This document shows positions 51,584 through 60,210 of a stretch of DNA of 64,000 nt, one piece after another; position 1 is the stretch's first letter; every line of letters begins with the position of its first letter. The stretch comes from Haloferax marisrubri (GTDB lineage: Archaea > Halobacteriota > Halobacteria > Halobacteriales > Haloferacaceae), in contig NZ_LOPW02000022.1 of NCBI RefSeq assembly GCF_001469875.2, forward strand, positions 300,551 to 364,550, in the 5' to 3' direction. Both the position numbers and the translations under genes were made by a program. The notes below the pieces were generated by a model. It was given only the letters and a program-made list of their open reading frames with translations. It made no database searches and was not told the DNA's origin.

Positions 51584-51760
51584 ATGGCCTCAGCACCCAG
51601 TGATGACTTGTTCGACCAGTTCTTGACCGACCGCGGTCACGAGACAGAACCGGTACGCTGGGACCGATCCTATAACAAGCTGCAGTGTCCCGACTGTGGG
51701 GCCTTGCACGACATGGGCGCGGCGACCTGCTCCGTCTGCGGGTGGGTGCCGGAGGCCTGA
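51584..51760 (+). CDS. Mini zinc-finger protein (HVO_0416-like)
   Basis: 58 residues. The N-terminus MASAPSDDLFDQFLTDRG is followed by DRSYNKLQCPDCG and ATCSVCGWVPEA, giving Cys38/Cys41 and Cys49/Cys52 in two CxxCG knuckles for one zinc. I recognise this as the haloarchaeal HVO_0416-type zinc finger family, whose role is not known. The W-D-R-S-Y-N-K-L-Q-C stretch is very conserved. ATG at 51584. It lies between the M32 peptidase gene and the helicase gene on the same strand. Confidence 0.85.
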   Translation: MASAPSDDLFDQFLTDRGHETEPVRWDRSYNKLQCPDCGALHDMGAATCSVCGWVPEA

Positions 51761-51887
51761 CGCGTCCGAACTGACCAAGCCACAAGCACCTGTTCTCGAC
51801 GGTTTTCCACCCGCACGGTGAGCCGTCCGCGAACGCCCGGCGAGTACACCTACTCCGGGCGCGTTCGCCCTCGTCCGAAGCACGTCG

Positions 51888-51902
51888 CTTATCACCGATA
51901 AG
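51888..51902. promoter_or_regulatory. Palindrome in the helicase promoter
   Basis: CTTATC-ACC-GATAAG, 6-bp perfect arms, spans 17-31 bp before the ATG at 51919. Its left half can serve as the TATA box, so a bound protein would block transcription. Confidence 0.4.
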
Positions 51903-51918
51903 GCCGTGAACGTGCACA

Positions 51919-53769
51919 ATGAGCGAATCCGACGTGACCGTCACCCGGCTGTTCGGCGGCCCGGGAAGCGGGAAGACCACGGCCTTGCTCGACAAGGTCG
52001 AGGAGATTCTCGAACAAGACGGCGTCACCATCCGCGACATTCTCGTTGTCTCTTACACCCGAGCCGCGGCGGCCGAGGTCCGCGACCGGCTCGCTGAGCG
52101 ACTCGACATCAACCCGCGGTCGCTGAAGGGGAACGTCTCGACGATGCACGCGAAGGCGTACGAACTGCTGAGCCTCTCGCGGAACGACGTGGTCGGCGAG
52201 AGCGACAAACAGGAGTTCTGCGAGGACTACGGCATCGAGTTCGAAGACGAGTACGGCGGCGCGGGCCGTCGAACCGCCCGCTCGACCACCATCGGGAACA
52301 AGGTCATCGCCACGAGCCAGTGGCTCCAGCGCACCCGCCGCGACGTGTCCGACTGGTACGACGTGCCGTTCCAGTGGAACGTCGAGGAGGTCCGCCTCCC
52401 ACCGGAAGTCGACCCGAACGCGCAGGAAGGAAACAAGTACACGCCGACGTGGCCGTCCGACGACGACCGCATCGACATCCCCGAGGCCATCCGCGCGTGG
52501 CGCGCCTACAAGGGCGAAAACGGGCTCGTCGGATTCGCTGACATGCTCGAACGCGTCAAGCAGCGCGCGCTCGTCCCCAACGTCGACTACCTCGTCATCG
52601 ACGAGTTCCAGGACATCACGACCCTCCAGTACGACGTGTACGAGGAGTGGAAGCCCCACATGCGGGGCGTCCTCATCGCCGGCGACGACGACCAGGTCGT
52701 CTACGCGTGGCAGGGCGCGGACCCGAACCTCCTCCTCGACGCCGAACGCGACAACGACGAGATTCTGCCGAACTCCTACCGGCTCCCGTCGAACGTCCTC
52801 AACGTCGTCAACCGGGAGATTCGCCACATCGACAAGCGACAGGAGAAGGACCTCAAGCCGCGCAAGGAAGGCGGCGCGGTCGAGGCCGTCGAGAGCCCGT
52901 CGATGCTCGAACTCGCCCGGAACGTCCGCTACACCGTCGAGAAAGACGAGGGTACCGTGATGGTGCTGTTCCGCGCGCGCTACCAGATGTTCCAGTTCAT
53001 CGACGAGTTCCTCCCGTCGGGCATCCCCTTCTCGACGCTGACCGACCAGCGCATGTGGACCGACCGGCTCACGCAGTACGTCCGCGCGGTCGAGGCGCTG
53101 GACGCCGAAGAGCCCGTCGACGGGCTGGAGGCGCGCCGCCTCGCCGACATGCTGCAGGACTCCGCGTTCGGCACGAACGACCGCGACGACCTCTTCGACG
53201 CCATCGACGACAGACAGGAGGAAGCCGGCGTCGACGACATCACGAACATCGAGTTCACGCCGAAGGAGATCAAGAACTTCGCGCCGTTCGCCCCCGACAG
53301 TTCGTCCGCGAGCGACATGGTGCGCAAGGTGACGAGCTTCCAGCGCAAGTCCATCAACGCGTACTTCGGCGGCGACTACGAGGGGATGGACCCCAGTCGC
53401 GTCCGCGTCGGCACCATCCACTCCGCGAAGGGTCGCGAGGCCGACCACGTGTTCATGGCGACCGACCTGACCGAGAAGGTCGTCGAGCAGATGGCCGCCT
53501 CCGTCTCCGACGAGGAGCTCGAAGCCCGCGGCATCGAGGAGTTCACCGCGACGACGAGCCCCGTCCCGCTCATCACCGACAACGAGCGCCGCGTCTTCTA
53601 CGTCGGGATGTCCCGCGCCCGCGAGCGACTCATCGTCCTCGAAAACCTCGTCACCGGCGCGCCGACGCTCCCCATCAGCGTCCTCCTCCACAACGAGATT
53701 CGCGAGGACCCCGCGCAGGAACTCGTCGACGACGCGCAGGAACCGCCCGCGCCCGAACCCGAGGCGTAA
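51919..53769 (+). CDS. UvrD/PcrA-family superfamily 1 DNA helicase
   Basis: 616 residues. All helicase motifs are visible: I GGPGSGKTT, Ia SYTRAAAAEVRDR, II VIDEFQDIT (DEFQ), III GDDDQVVYAWQGAD, IV LPNSYRLPSNVLN, V VRVGTIHSAKGREADHVFM and VI RRVFYVGMSRARERLIVL. It is shorter than E. coli UvrD and lacks an obvious 2B insertion of full size. It should translocate 3' to 5' on DNA. The N-terminal ATG at 51919 follows a palindromic promoter. The degenerate M24 gene begins 6 bp after the stop, so they are an operon. Confidence 0.9.
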   Translation: MSESDVTVTRLFGGPGSGKTTALLDKVEEILEQDGVTIRDILVVSYTRAAAAEVRDRLAERLDINPRSLKGNVSTMHAKAYELLSLSRNDVVGESDKQEFCEDYGIEFEDEYGGAGRRTARSTTIGNKVIATSQWLQRTRRDVSDWYDVPFQWNVEEVRLPPEVDPNAQEGNKYTPTWPSDDDRIDIPEAIRAWRAYKGENGLVGFADMLERVKQRALVPNVDYLVIDEFQDITTLQYDVYEEWKPHMRGVLIAGDDDQVVYAWQGADPNLLLDAERDNDEILPNSYRLPSNVLNVVNREIRHIDKRQEKDLKPRKEGGAVEAVESPSMLELARNVRYTVEKDEGTVMVLFRARYQMFQFIDEFLPSGIPFSTLTDQRMWTDRLTQYVRAVEALDAEEPVDGLEARRLADMLQDSAFGTNDRDDLFDAIDDRQEEAGVDDITNIEFTPKEIKNFAPFAPDSSSASDMVRKVTSFQRKSINAYFGGDYEGMDPSRVRVGTIHSAKGREADHVFMATDLTEKVVEQMAASVSDEELEARGIEEFTATTSPVPLITDNERRVFYVGMSRARERLIVLENLVTGAPTLPISVLLHNEIREDPAQELVDDAQEPPAPEPEA

Positions 53770-53775
53770 CGACCC

Positions 53776-54930
53776 GTGCGGGGAGGTCCGCGCGGCGGCG
53801 ACGCCATCGACGCCGCCGTCGACGAGCGAGACGCCGTCGGCTTCGTCGCCGTCCCCCGCGGCCCCGACCCGACGAGTCGCTACCTCACGGGCCGCGACTT
53901 CGACTGCGACCTCGTGTTCGTCCGCGTCGCCGGCGAGACGCATCTCCGAGTCCCCTCGACAGTCGAACCACCGTCGCTCCCGGTCGCCTCGGTCCGCGTC
54001 GACGACAGGCCGCCGGGGAAGGCCGCCGCGGCCGTCCTCGCGGAACACGCCGCTTCCGAAGGGTCCGTCCTCGCGCCGCGGACGATTCCGCACGACGCCG
54101 CGCTCCACCTCGAATCGGCGGGCTACGACCTCGCGTCGACCACGGCGGTCGCAGACGCCCGCGCGGTGAAAGACGACGCCGAGCGCGACGCCATCGAGGC
54201 CGTCCAGCGCGCGGCGACCCGGGGCGTCGGGCGCGCCGCCGCGATACTGTCGGCGGCGACGGTCGAGGAAGCCGACGACGGCGACAGCGGCGACAGCGAC
54301 GACGACGCCGACGGCGAATCCGTCCTCTACTGGGGCGACGCGCCGCTGTCCACCGAGCGACTCCGCCGACAGGCGAACGCGACGCTCGCGGCCGAGGGCG
54401 TCGATGCCGCGGGTGCGACGGCGATTCGCGCGGGAACCCGAGGCGACGGGGGCGAACCGGTCGAACTCCGGCCGGGCGAACCGATAGTCGTCTCGGTCGG
54501 CCCGCGCGGGCCGGCGGGCTACCGCGGCGCGCTGGCTCGCACCTTCGTCGTCGACCCCGACGGCGGGTGGGAGCGCCGGGCGCACGTCGCCTGCGACGCC
54601 GCCAGAAAGGTCAGTCTGGTCGAAGCGGACCCCGGCGACGACGCCGGCTTCCTCGGAAGCGAACTCCGGGCGGAGACCGCCGCGTTCGGCTTCTCGATGG
54701 CGGACGAGGTGACGAGAGACGTGGGCGGCGGCATCGGCCTCGCGGCCCGCGAAGACCCGCCGCTCGACGGCGACCGAGAACTCGTCGCTGGCAACGTCCT
54801 CCGGGTCCGCTCCGCGGTCACGCACGCGGACCACGGGCGAGTGGAACTGACCGACGTGCTGGTCGTCGGCGAGGACGGGCCGCGACTGCTCGGCGACGCG
54901 CCGACCGGTCTCGACCCGAGTCGCTGGTAG
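53776..54930 (+). CDS. M24 pita-bread protein with degenerate metal site
   Basis: 384 residues. The N-terminal creatinase-like domain (about 1-130, RGPDPTSRYLTGRDFDCDLVF) and C-terminal pita-bread domain resemble Xaa-Pro peptidases, but four of five metal ligands look lost. The first Asp site reads IVVSVGPRGP, the second GYRGALARTF, the His site GGGIGL, and the first Glu site VLRVRSAV. Only the last Glu (RVELTDVLVV) is kept. It is therefore unlikely to be an active peptidase and may bind peptides or other proteins. A Ser/Asp-rich insert lies near 180-195. GTG start at 53776 is 6 bp after the helicase. It is convergent with the next gene with no gap. Confidence 0.75.
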   Translation: MRGGPRGGDAIDAAVDERDAVGFVAVPRGPDPTSRYLTGRDFDCDLVFVRVAGETHLRVPSTVEPPSLPVASVRVDDRPPGKAAAAVLAEHAASEGSVLAPRTIPHDAALHLESAGYDLASTTAVADARAVKDDAERDAIEAVQRAATRGVGRAAAILSAATVEEADDGDSGDSDDDADGESVLYWGDAPLSTERLRRQANATLAAEGVDAAGATAIRAGTRGDGGEPVELRPGEPIVVSVGPRGPAGYRGALARTFVVDPDGGWERRAHVACDAARKVSLVEADPGDDAGFLGSELRAETAAFGFSMADEVTRDVGGGIGLAAREDPPLDGDRELVAGNVLRVRSAVTHADHGRVELTDVLVVGEDGPRLLGDAPTGLDPSRW

Positions 54931-55173
54931 TTATTCTTCTTCGTCCGGCTCTTTCGCGACGCCGCCGATGACTTTCTCGGCCGCGAGCGAGGGGATGTCC
55001 TGCGGCATGGTGAGGAACTTCGGGAGCGCGACCATGAGCACCGCGAGAAGGAGCATCGCGCCGCCGAAGACGGTCCGCCCGTCGCCGAGGAGCGTGAGTC
55101 CGAAGACGCCGACGGGGATGGCGAAGATGAGGGTCGCACCGAGACCGACCATCTCCAGGATTCCGAGTCGCAT
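54931..55173 (-). CDS. Small two-helix membrane protein
   Basis: 80 residues, no function known. Two hydrophobic segments are seen (about 9-29, VGLGATLIFAIPVGVFGLTLL, and 34-52, TVFGGAMLLLAVLMVALPKF), then a soluble tail PQDIPSLAAEKVIGGVAKEPDEEE. This layout is common in haloarchaeal small membrane proteins. The stop codon abuts the M24 stop on the other strand, so transcripts converge with no spacer. ATG at 55173; it is divergent from the SLC13 gene. Confidence 0.65.
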   Translation of the reverse strand: MRLGILEMVGLGATLIFAIPVGVFGLTLLGDGRTVFGGAMLLLAVLMVALPKFLTMPQDIPSLAAEKVIGGVAKEPDEEE

Positions 55174-55324
55174 CGCCCGTGGCTACACCACGAGCGAGTA
55201 AAAGCGTCGCGACCGACAAGCGGGCGCGAGTCGCGGTCGCCCGCTCGCCGGAAGCCACCGACCCGTCGATTCGACCGACAGTCACGCGGGGTAGCATTAA
55301 GCCGCCTCCGAATCGACTGCCCGC

Positions 55325-57151
55325 ATGGCCGCCGTCACGTCCGGGATGCTCGTCGTCTTCGCCCTCGTCGTCGTCACGATGGCGCTGTTCGTGACTGAGG
55401 CGGCCCCGCCGGACGTGACGGCAATCGGCGTCATCGTCGCGCTCGTCGTCCTCGAACCGTGGACGCGGGTCGACCTCCAGACGGGGCTGTCGGGGTTTTC
55501 GAGCGCCGCGACGATTACCATCCTCTCGATGTACGCCCTCAGCGAGGGGGTTCGACAGACCGGCGCGATTCGCGTCCTCGGTGACGCGGTCGCCTCGTTT
55601 ACGAACGGGAGCGAGAGCCGACTGCTCGGGGCGGTCGTCGGACTCACCGGCCCCATCGCGGGCGTCGTCAACAACACGCCGGTCGTCGCGGTGTTCATTC
55701 CGATGGTTTCCGACCTCGCGGACCAGGCGAACGTCTCGCCGTCGAAGCTCCTCATTCCCCTCTCGTACGCCTCGATGCTCGGCGGCACGCTCACGCTCGT
55801 CGGGACGGCGACGAACCTCGTCGCCAGCGAGGCCTACGCCGAGGCCACCGGACTGCCGCCGTTTTCGATGTTCACGTTCACGCCGCTCGGGGCGGTCGTG
55901 TTCGTCGTCGGCGCGGGCTACCTCTTGACGGTCGCGCCGCGGCTCCTCCCCGAGCGAATCGAACCCGGGAACCGAACCGGGAACTACGGCGTCGAGCCGT
56001 TTCTCGCCCGCGTGCTGGTTCCCGCGCGGTCGCCGCTCGTCGGCATCCCCGCGGGCGAGGTCTCGGACGACACCTACCGCGACCTCAACGTGGACATCCT
56101 CGACGTGCTCCGCGGCGGCGAACACTTTATCGCGGCCGACTCCGACCGCGAGGTGGCCGCCCGCGACATCCTGACCATCCGAGGCGACCCGGCGACGATT
56201 CGGCGCTTCTGCGACCTCGCGGACCTGCGGTTCCTCCCGCGGGCGTCGGTCACCGACGCCGAACTCGACCGCCCCGACCGCGTGGCGCTCGTCGAACTCG
56301 TCGTCCCCCGCGAGTCCGGCCTCGTCGGCGAGACCATCGGCGGCGCGCGACTCCGCGAGCGGTACGACGCGACCGTGCTCGCGGTCCGCCGGCGCGGCGG
56401 CGACCTCATCCGCGAGCACTTCCGGGACGTGGACCTCCGCGCCGGCGACTCGCTGCTCCTCCAGACGACGAACGAGACGGCCCGGTACCTCCGCGACAGC
56501 GGCGACTTCATCGTGACGAGCGAGGTCGCAGACGAGTTCATCGAGGACAACGGCGGGCTGTCGCCCACGGCGTTCCGTGCGTTCGCCATCGTCGCGGCGG
56601 TCATCGGACTGGCCGCGCTCGGCGTCGTCCCAATCGCCATCGCCGCGCTCGGCGGCGTCGCCGCGATGGTCTCGCTCGGCTGTCTGTCCGCGAGCGACGC
56701 CTACGACGCGGTGAGTTGGAACGTCATCTTCCTCCTCGCGGGCGTCATCCCGCTCGGCCGGGCGCTCCAACTGACCGGCGGCGTCGCGCTCCTCTCGGAC
56801 CTCGTCGGCGTTGCAGCGGTGTACCTCCCGGTCGTCGCCGTGGTCGCCGCGTTCTACCTGCTCACGGGGCTGTTGGCGAACGTCATCACGCCGGTCGCGA
56901 GCGTCGTCCTCCTGTTGCCGGTCGCCATCGACACCGCGTTCGGCCTCGGCGCCGACCCCTTCGCCTTCGCTCTCGCGGTCACCTTCGGCGGGAGCACGGC
57001 GTTCATGACGCCCATCGGCTACCAGACGAACCTGATGGTGTACGGCCCGGGCGGCTACCGCTTTACCGACTACCTCCGCGTCGGCGCGCCGCTCCAACTC
57101 CTGCTCACGGTCGTCACGACGGCCGGTATCGCCCTCATCTGGGGCGTGTGA
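55325..57151 (+). CDS. SLC13/ArsB-type permease with two RCK-C domains
   Basis: 608 residues. An N-terminal membrane half (about 1-210) contains VNNTPVVAVFIPMV and GGTLTLVGTATNLV, the paired hairpin motifs of the sodium/dicarboxylate-type SLC13 fold. A cytosolic part (about 215-405) carries two TrkA-C (RCK-C) regulatory domains (VPAGEVSDDTYRDLNVDIL and IGGARLRERYDATVLAVRR). The second membrane half follows with LLANVITPVASVVLLLPVAID and FGGSTAFMTPIGYQTNLMVYG. The substrate is unknown; such transporters move sulfate, dicarboxylates or other anions. ATG at 55325, with a later ATG (MLVVF) seven codons on. Confidence 0.88.
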   Translation: MAAVTSGMLVVFALVVVTMALFVTEAAPPDVTAIGVIVALVVLEPWTRVDLQTGLSGFSSAATITILSMYALSEGVRQTGAIRVLGDAVASFTNGSESRLLGAVVGLTGPIAGVVNNTPVVAVFIPMVSDLADQANVSPSKLLIPLSYASMLGGTLTLVGTATNLVASEAYAEATGLPPFSMFTFTPLGAVVFVVGAGYLLTVAPRLLPERIEPGNRTGNYGVEPFLARVLVPARSPLVGIPAGEVSDDTYRDLNVDILDVLRGGEHFIAADSDREVAARDILTIRGDPATIRRFCDLADLRFLPRASVTDAELDRPDRVALVELVVPRESGLVGETIGGARLRERYDATVLAVRRRGGDLIREHFRDVDLRAGDSLLLQTTNETARYLRDSGDFIVTSEVADEFIEDNGGLSPTAFRAFAIVAAVIGLAALGVVPIAIAALGGVAAMVSLGCLSASDAYDAVSWNVIFLLAGVIPLGRALQLTGGVALLSDLVGVAAVYLPVVAVVAAFYLLTGLLANVITPVASVVLLLPVAIDTAFGLGADPFAFALAVTFGGSTAFMTPIGYQTNLMVYGPGGYRFTDYLRVGAPLQLLLTVVTTAGIALIWGV

Positions 57152-57154
57152 GCG

Positions 57155-57889
57155 TCATTCGGCCTGCCGCTCTTTCGCCGGTCGCCGCTGTCCCGACTCG
57201 GCGTGGACGCTGTCCTCGCCGTTCGACGGGTCGTAGGCCGCCGGTCCCGAGGGGAGCGTCTCGGGGTCGTCGACGCTCAGGCCCGTGGTGACGAGCAGAC
57301 GGAGGCCGCGGCGGACCGGCATGTCGAGTTCGCGAATCTCCTCGGGCGAGACCATGATGAGCGCCCCGGCGGTCGGGTTCGGACTGTTCGGGACGAACAC
57401 GGTAAACAGGTCGTCGTCGGACACCGCCGACACCGACGGCGGTGCCTCGTTGGTGACGAAACCGACGGAGAACAGGCCCTCCCGCGGGTACTCGACCAAC
57501 ACCACGCGGTCGTAGCCGGCGGTCGGTTCGGTGAGCGACTCCGACACCTGCCGGACGCCGAAGTAGATGGTGCGGACGAGCGGCAGGAGCCGAACGCCGC
57601 GCTCGAAGCTCCCGAAGAGCCGCTGGCCGAGACTTATCGACGCGAGGTAGCCGAGAAGCGAGATGGCCACGGCGATGATGAGCGCCGACAGCACCTGCGA
57701 GATGAACACGATGTCGCCGGAGTAGTTGAGCGCCCCGGCGAGGAAGGGCGTCACCTCACGGACGACCGGACGAAGCGCGGCGGTGATGCGATTGAACGCG
57801 AACTGGAGGACGAACACGGTCACGGCCAGCGGGGTCACGAGAATGAGACCGGTGACGAAACTGCTCCGCAGTCGGGCCAGAACGTCCAT
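57155..57889 (-). CDS. DUF502 family membrane protein
   Basis: 244 residues. Two N-terminal hydrophobic segments are seen (SSFVTGLILVTPLAVTVFVLQFAFN and VFISQVLSALIIAVAISLLGYLAS), followed by a soluble domain with VRTIYFGVRQVSESLT, YDRVVLVEYPREGLFSVGFVTNE and VFVPNSPNPTAGALIMVSPEEI. This is the DUF502 pattern, with the conserved PTxG motif. Plant and bacterial members have been linked to membrane trafficking or stress; the archaeal function is unknown. The C-terminus is low complexity. It is convergent with the SLC13 gene and divergent from ribE. Confidence 0.88.
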   Translation of the reverse strand: MDVLARLRSSFVTGLILVTPLAVTVFVLQFAFNRITAALRPVVREVTPFLAGALNYSGDIVFISQVLSALIIAVAISLLGYLASISLGQRLFGSFERGVRLLPLVRTIYFGVRQVSESLTEPTAGYDRVVLVEYPREGLFSVGFVTNEAPPSVSAVSDDDLFTVFVPNSPNPTAGALIMVSPEEIRELDMPVRRGLRLLVTTGLSVDDPETLPSGPAAYDPSNGEDSVHAESGQRRPAKERQAE

Positions 57890-57997
57890 ACCGACTCTCC
57901 GGACGACGACGGTAAAATTGTATGGGCGAGAGTGTCACGAAAACGTGATGAAAAACGGAAACGATAGGCATTAAGTTCGCCCGTCCGAAGCGCGGGT

Positions 57998-58609
57998 ATG
58001 TTCACGGGAATCGTGGAGGGGCCGGGCGAAATCGTCGACGTGACCGACACCGACGGTGGTCGCCGCCTCCGCATCCGCACCGACCTCGCGTTCGACGACC
58101 TCCACCACGGCCAGTCAATCGCGGTCTCGGGTGTCTGTCTGACCGTCGAGGCGTTCGGCGACGACTGGTTCGAGGTGTTCCTCGCGGCCGAGACCGTCGA
58201 GAAGACCTACCTCGGCGACGTGGTCGAAGGCGACCGCGTCAACCTCGAACGCGCCCTCGCGGCCGACGACCGCTTCGACGGCCACATCGTCCAAGGCCAC
58301 GTCGACGGCACGACGACGGTCACGAACGTCGAGCGTGTCGGCGACGACTGGTTCTTCGAGTTCGACCTCCCCGAGTCGCTGGCGAAGTACGTCGTCCAGA
58401 AGGGCTCGGTCTGTCTCGACGGCATCAGCCTCACCGTGGCGGACCGCCGCGAGGACTCCTTCGCCGTGGCCATCATCCCGACGACCTACGACCTGACGAC
58501 GCTCTCGGAGAAGGCGGTCGGCGACCCGATTCACGTTGAGGTCGACGTGGTGGCGAAGTACGTCGAAGCGATGCTCGACGGCTACGCCGAGCAGTTGGTC
58601 GCCGAGTAA
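57998..58609 (+). CDS. ribE: Riboflavin synthase, bacterial (trimeric) type
   Basis: 203 residues. It makes riboflavin from two 6,7-dimethyl-8-ribityllumazine molecules. The two lumazine-binding repeats are visible: MFTGIVEGPGEIV with SGVCLTVE, and FDGHIVQGHVDGTTTV with DGISLTVADR. The catalytic N-terminal MFTGIVE is present. This is the bacterial and plant form, not the archaeal pentameric RibC of methanogens, and is known from haloarchaea. ATG at 57998 is preceded by a cattaagt box about 25 bp upstream. Other rib genes are not in the window. Confidence 0.95.
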   Translation: MFTGIVEGPGEIVDVTDTDGGRRLRIRTDLAFDDLHHGQSIAVSGVCLTVEAFGDDWFEVFLAAETVEKTYLGDVVEGDRVNLERALAADDRFDGHIVQGHVDGTTTVTNVERVGDDWFFEFDLPESLAKYVVQKGSVCLDGISLTVADRREDSFAVAIIPTTYDLTTLSEKAVGDPIHVEVDVVAKYVEAMLDGYAEQLVAE

Positions 58610-58657
58610 CAGAGGACGCCGGGGTTCGTCCCGGTTCGCTTTTCTGCCGTCGCCGAC

Positions 58658-59695
58658 TCAGTCTTCGAACTCGGTCTGCTCCGAGCTGAACGACGCCGCG
58701 CTCGGACCGGGCGCGTGGGCGCTGTGGTAGGCCTGACTGTAGCGGCGGAGCTTCCCGATGAGGTAGAGTCCGAAGACGCCGTCGTAGATGATGACGTAGA
58801 CGAGGAAGGCCGCGAGGCCGCCGAGACCGGTTATCCCCGCGATGACAGACGAGCCGAGGCCGACCGTCGAGTTGTACGTCGCGTGGACGAGCGCCGCGAG
58901 GATGAGACCCTTGACGACGATGGGGCCGGCGTTCTCCTTGTTGAACTTGGCGAGGCCGAGGTAGTAGCCGGCGATGGCCGAGTAGATGACGTGACCCGGC
59001 CCGGCGAGCGCCCGAACCGCGGTAATCGTCCCGCCGGCGGCGATGATTCCGACGCCACCAGACCCGACGTCGAGTCCCGACGAGGTGAGGTTACGGGTGA
59101 TGTACAGGGCGTTTTCGATGGTGGCGAAGCCGAGGCCGGCCATCGCGCCGTAGACGGCCCCGTCGATGACGGCGTTGAAACTGTCGTGGGAGTAGGCGTA
59201 CAGCCTGACCGCGAGGAGCTTGACGGTCTCTTCGACCGGACCGACGACGAGGAAGTAGAACACGATACTGCCGAGGAAGCCGATAGACAGCTGGAACTCG
59301 GCCGCGATAGTCTGGCCGACGTTGCTCAGAAGCGAGTTGAGAATCGCGGCGAAGGTGGCCGTGAGGACACCGAGGAGGAACGTCACCACGAGCATCGACA
59401 GCGGCTCGTTTTGGGTCACGTCGGAGTAGTAGACGTAGCCGGCGAGCGCGAGCGCCGGGAGCGCCGAGAGCAGCGTGAGTGCGCCGACCTGCGGGTCGGT
59501 GAGCGCCGAGAGACCACCGATACCGACGAGGATGAGCAGCGCGGCGAGGACGACCACCGCGCGGGTCGACGCGACCAGCACCCGGTAGAGCGCCACCGCG
59601 AGCCCGTCAACCGAGGTTCGTTCCTCCCACGTGGCGATGTCGTAGAGGTCGTCCGAGCCGTCGGACGCCTGTTCGACTGGGTCCTGCTGGTCCAT
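58658..59695 (-). CDS. PrsW family intramembrane metalloprotease
   Basis: 345 residues with about eight to nine membrane helices. Conserved residues are GPVEETVKLLAVR (the Glu-Glu-x-x-x-Lys motif), FATIENALY and GPGHVIYSAIAGYYLG, then LVHATYNST. These are the E-E, E and H sites of PrsW proteases. PrsW cuts membrane-anchored anti-sigma factors in Bacillus; archaeal substrates are unknown. ATG at 59695 starts MDQQDPVEQASDGSDD with an acidic cytosolic region; an in-frame ATG at 59719 is less likely. It is divergent from the next gene by 140 bp. Confidence 0.88.
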   Translation of the reverse strand: MDQQDPVEQASDGSDDLYDIATWEERTSVDGLAVALYRVLVASTRAVVVLAALLILVGIGGLSALTDPQVGALTLLSALPALALAGYVYYSDVTQNEPLSMLVVTFLLGVLTATFAAILNSLLSNVGQTIAAEFQLSIGFLGSIVFYFLVVGPVEETVKLLAVRLYAYSHDSFNAVIDGAVYGAMAGLGFATIENALYITRNLTSSGLDVGSGGVGIIAAGGTITAVRALAGPGHVIYSAIAGYYLGLAKFNKENAGPIVVKGLILAALVHATYNSTVGLGSSVIAGITGLGGLAAFLVYVIIYDGVFGLYLIGKLRRYSQAYHSAHAPGPSAASFSSEQTEFED

Positions 59696-59835
59696 CACGT
59701 GGCATAAAGGGTATCGCATCTGGTAATAGCTTCGGCCACGGCATCCCACGATTGGCCGACCCAGCGACTGGCTGACCGGCCTAGCGACCGACGGCCGACC
59801 GTACGAGGTTAATGCCTCCGCTCCGAAGGGCGGGT

Positions 59836-60210
59836 ATGCACTTCGACCCCCGCGAACAGGCGGCGCTCCGCGAGGTCGGCCTCGACACCGACGACCTCCG
59901 GGCCGCGTCGGACCTCGTGAGCGACGCAGTCGAATCGGACGCAGACGCCATCGCCGCGTTCTTCGGCGACGGCGACACCGTCTACTCCGACATGGAGATG
60001 GCCCACAGCGCGAGCGACGTGCAGGAACACGCCGTCGACCACGTCGACCTCTACACCCACGGCGCGGACCTCCGCGGCTACCTCAAGTTCGACTCGTGGG
60101 GCGTCCCCATCGAGGGCGGCCGCGTGCTCTCGGACGAAAAAGTCGAACTCACGCTCGGCCCGACGGTCGACGCTCGCGTCACCTTCGCCCGCGACGCCGA
60201 CGACCTATGA
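59836..60210 (+). CDS. Conserved haloarchaeal protein upstream of FAU-1
   Basis: 124 residues, family not known to me. It starts MHFDPREQAALREVGLDTDDLR, which looks like a helix-turn-helix-sized helical part, then SDMEMAHSASDVQEHAVDHVDLYTHGADLRGYLKFDSWGVPIEGGRVL, giving mixed strands, and ends VELTLGPTVDARVTFARDADDL. Its TGA stop overlaps the ATG of the FAU-1 gene by ATGA, so they are translationally coupled, which suggests a role in RNA maturation with FAU-1. ATG at 59836 follows a gaggttaatg box about 25 bp upstream. Confidence 0.7.
   Translation: MHFDPREQAALREVGLDTDDLRAASDLVSDAVESDADAIAAFFGDGDTVYSDMEMAHSASDVQEHAVDHVDLYTHGADLRGYLKFDSWGVPIEGGRVLSDEKVELTLGPTVDARVTFARDADDL

Noticed and set aside
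51888..51902. Palindrome as a restriction or methylation-linked mobile element end
   Set aside because: There is no partner repeat, target duplication or transposase nearby; a promoter or operator reading is simpler.
51892..54834. Minus-strand open frame of 980 codons opposite the helicase and M24 genes
   Set aside because: It spans two real opposite-strand genes and has a Val/Asp/Arg/Gly-rich composition without motifs, an artefact of codon bias.
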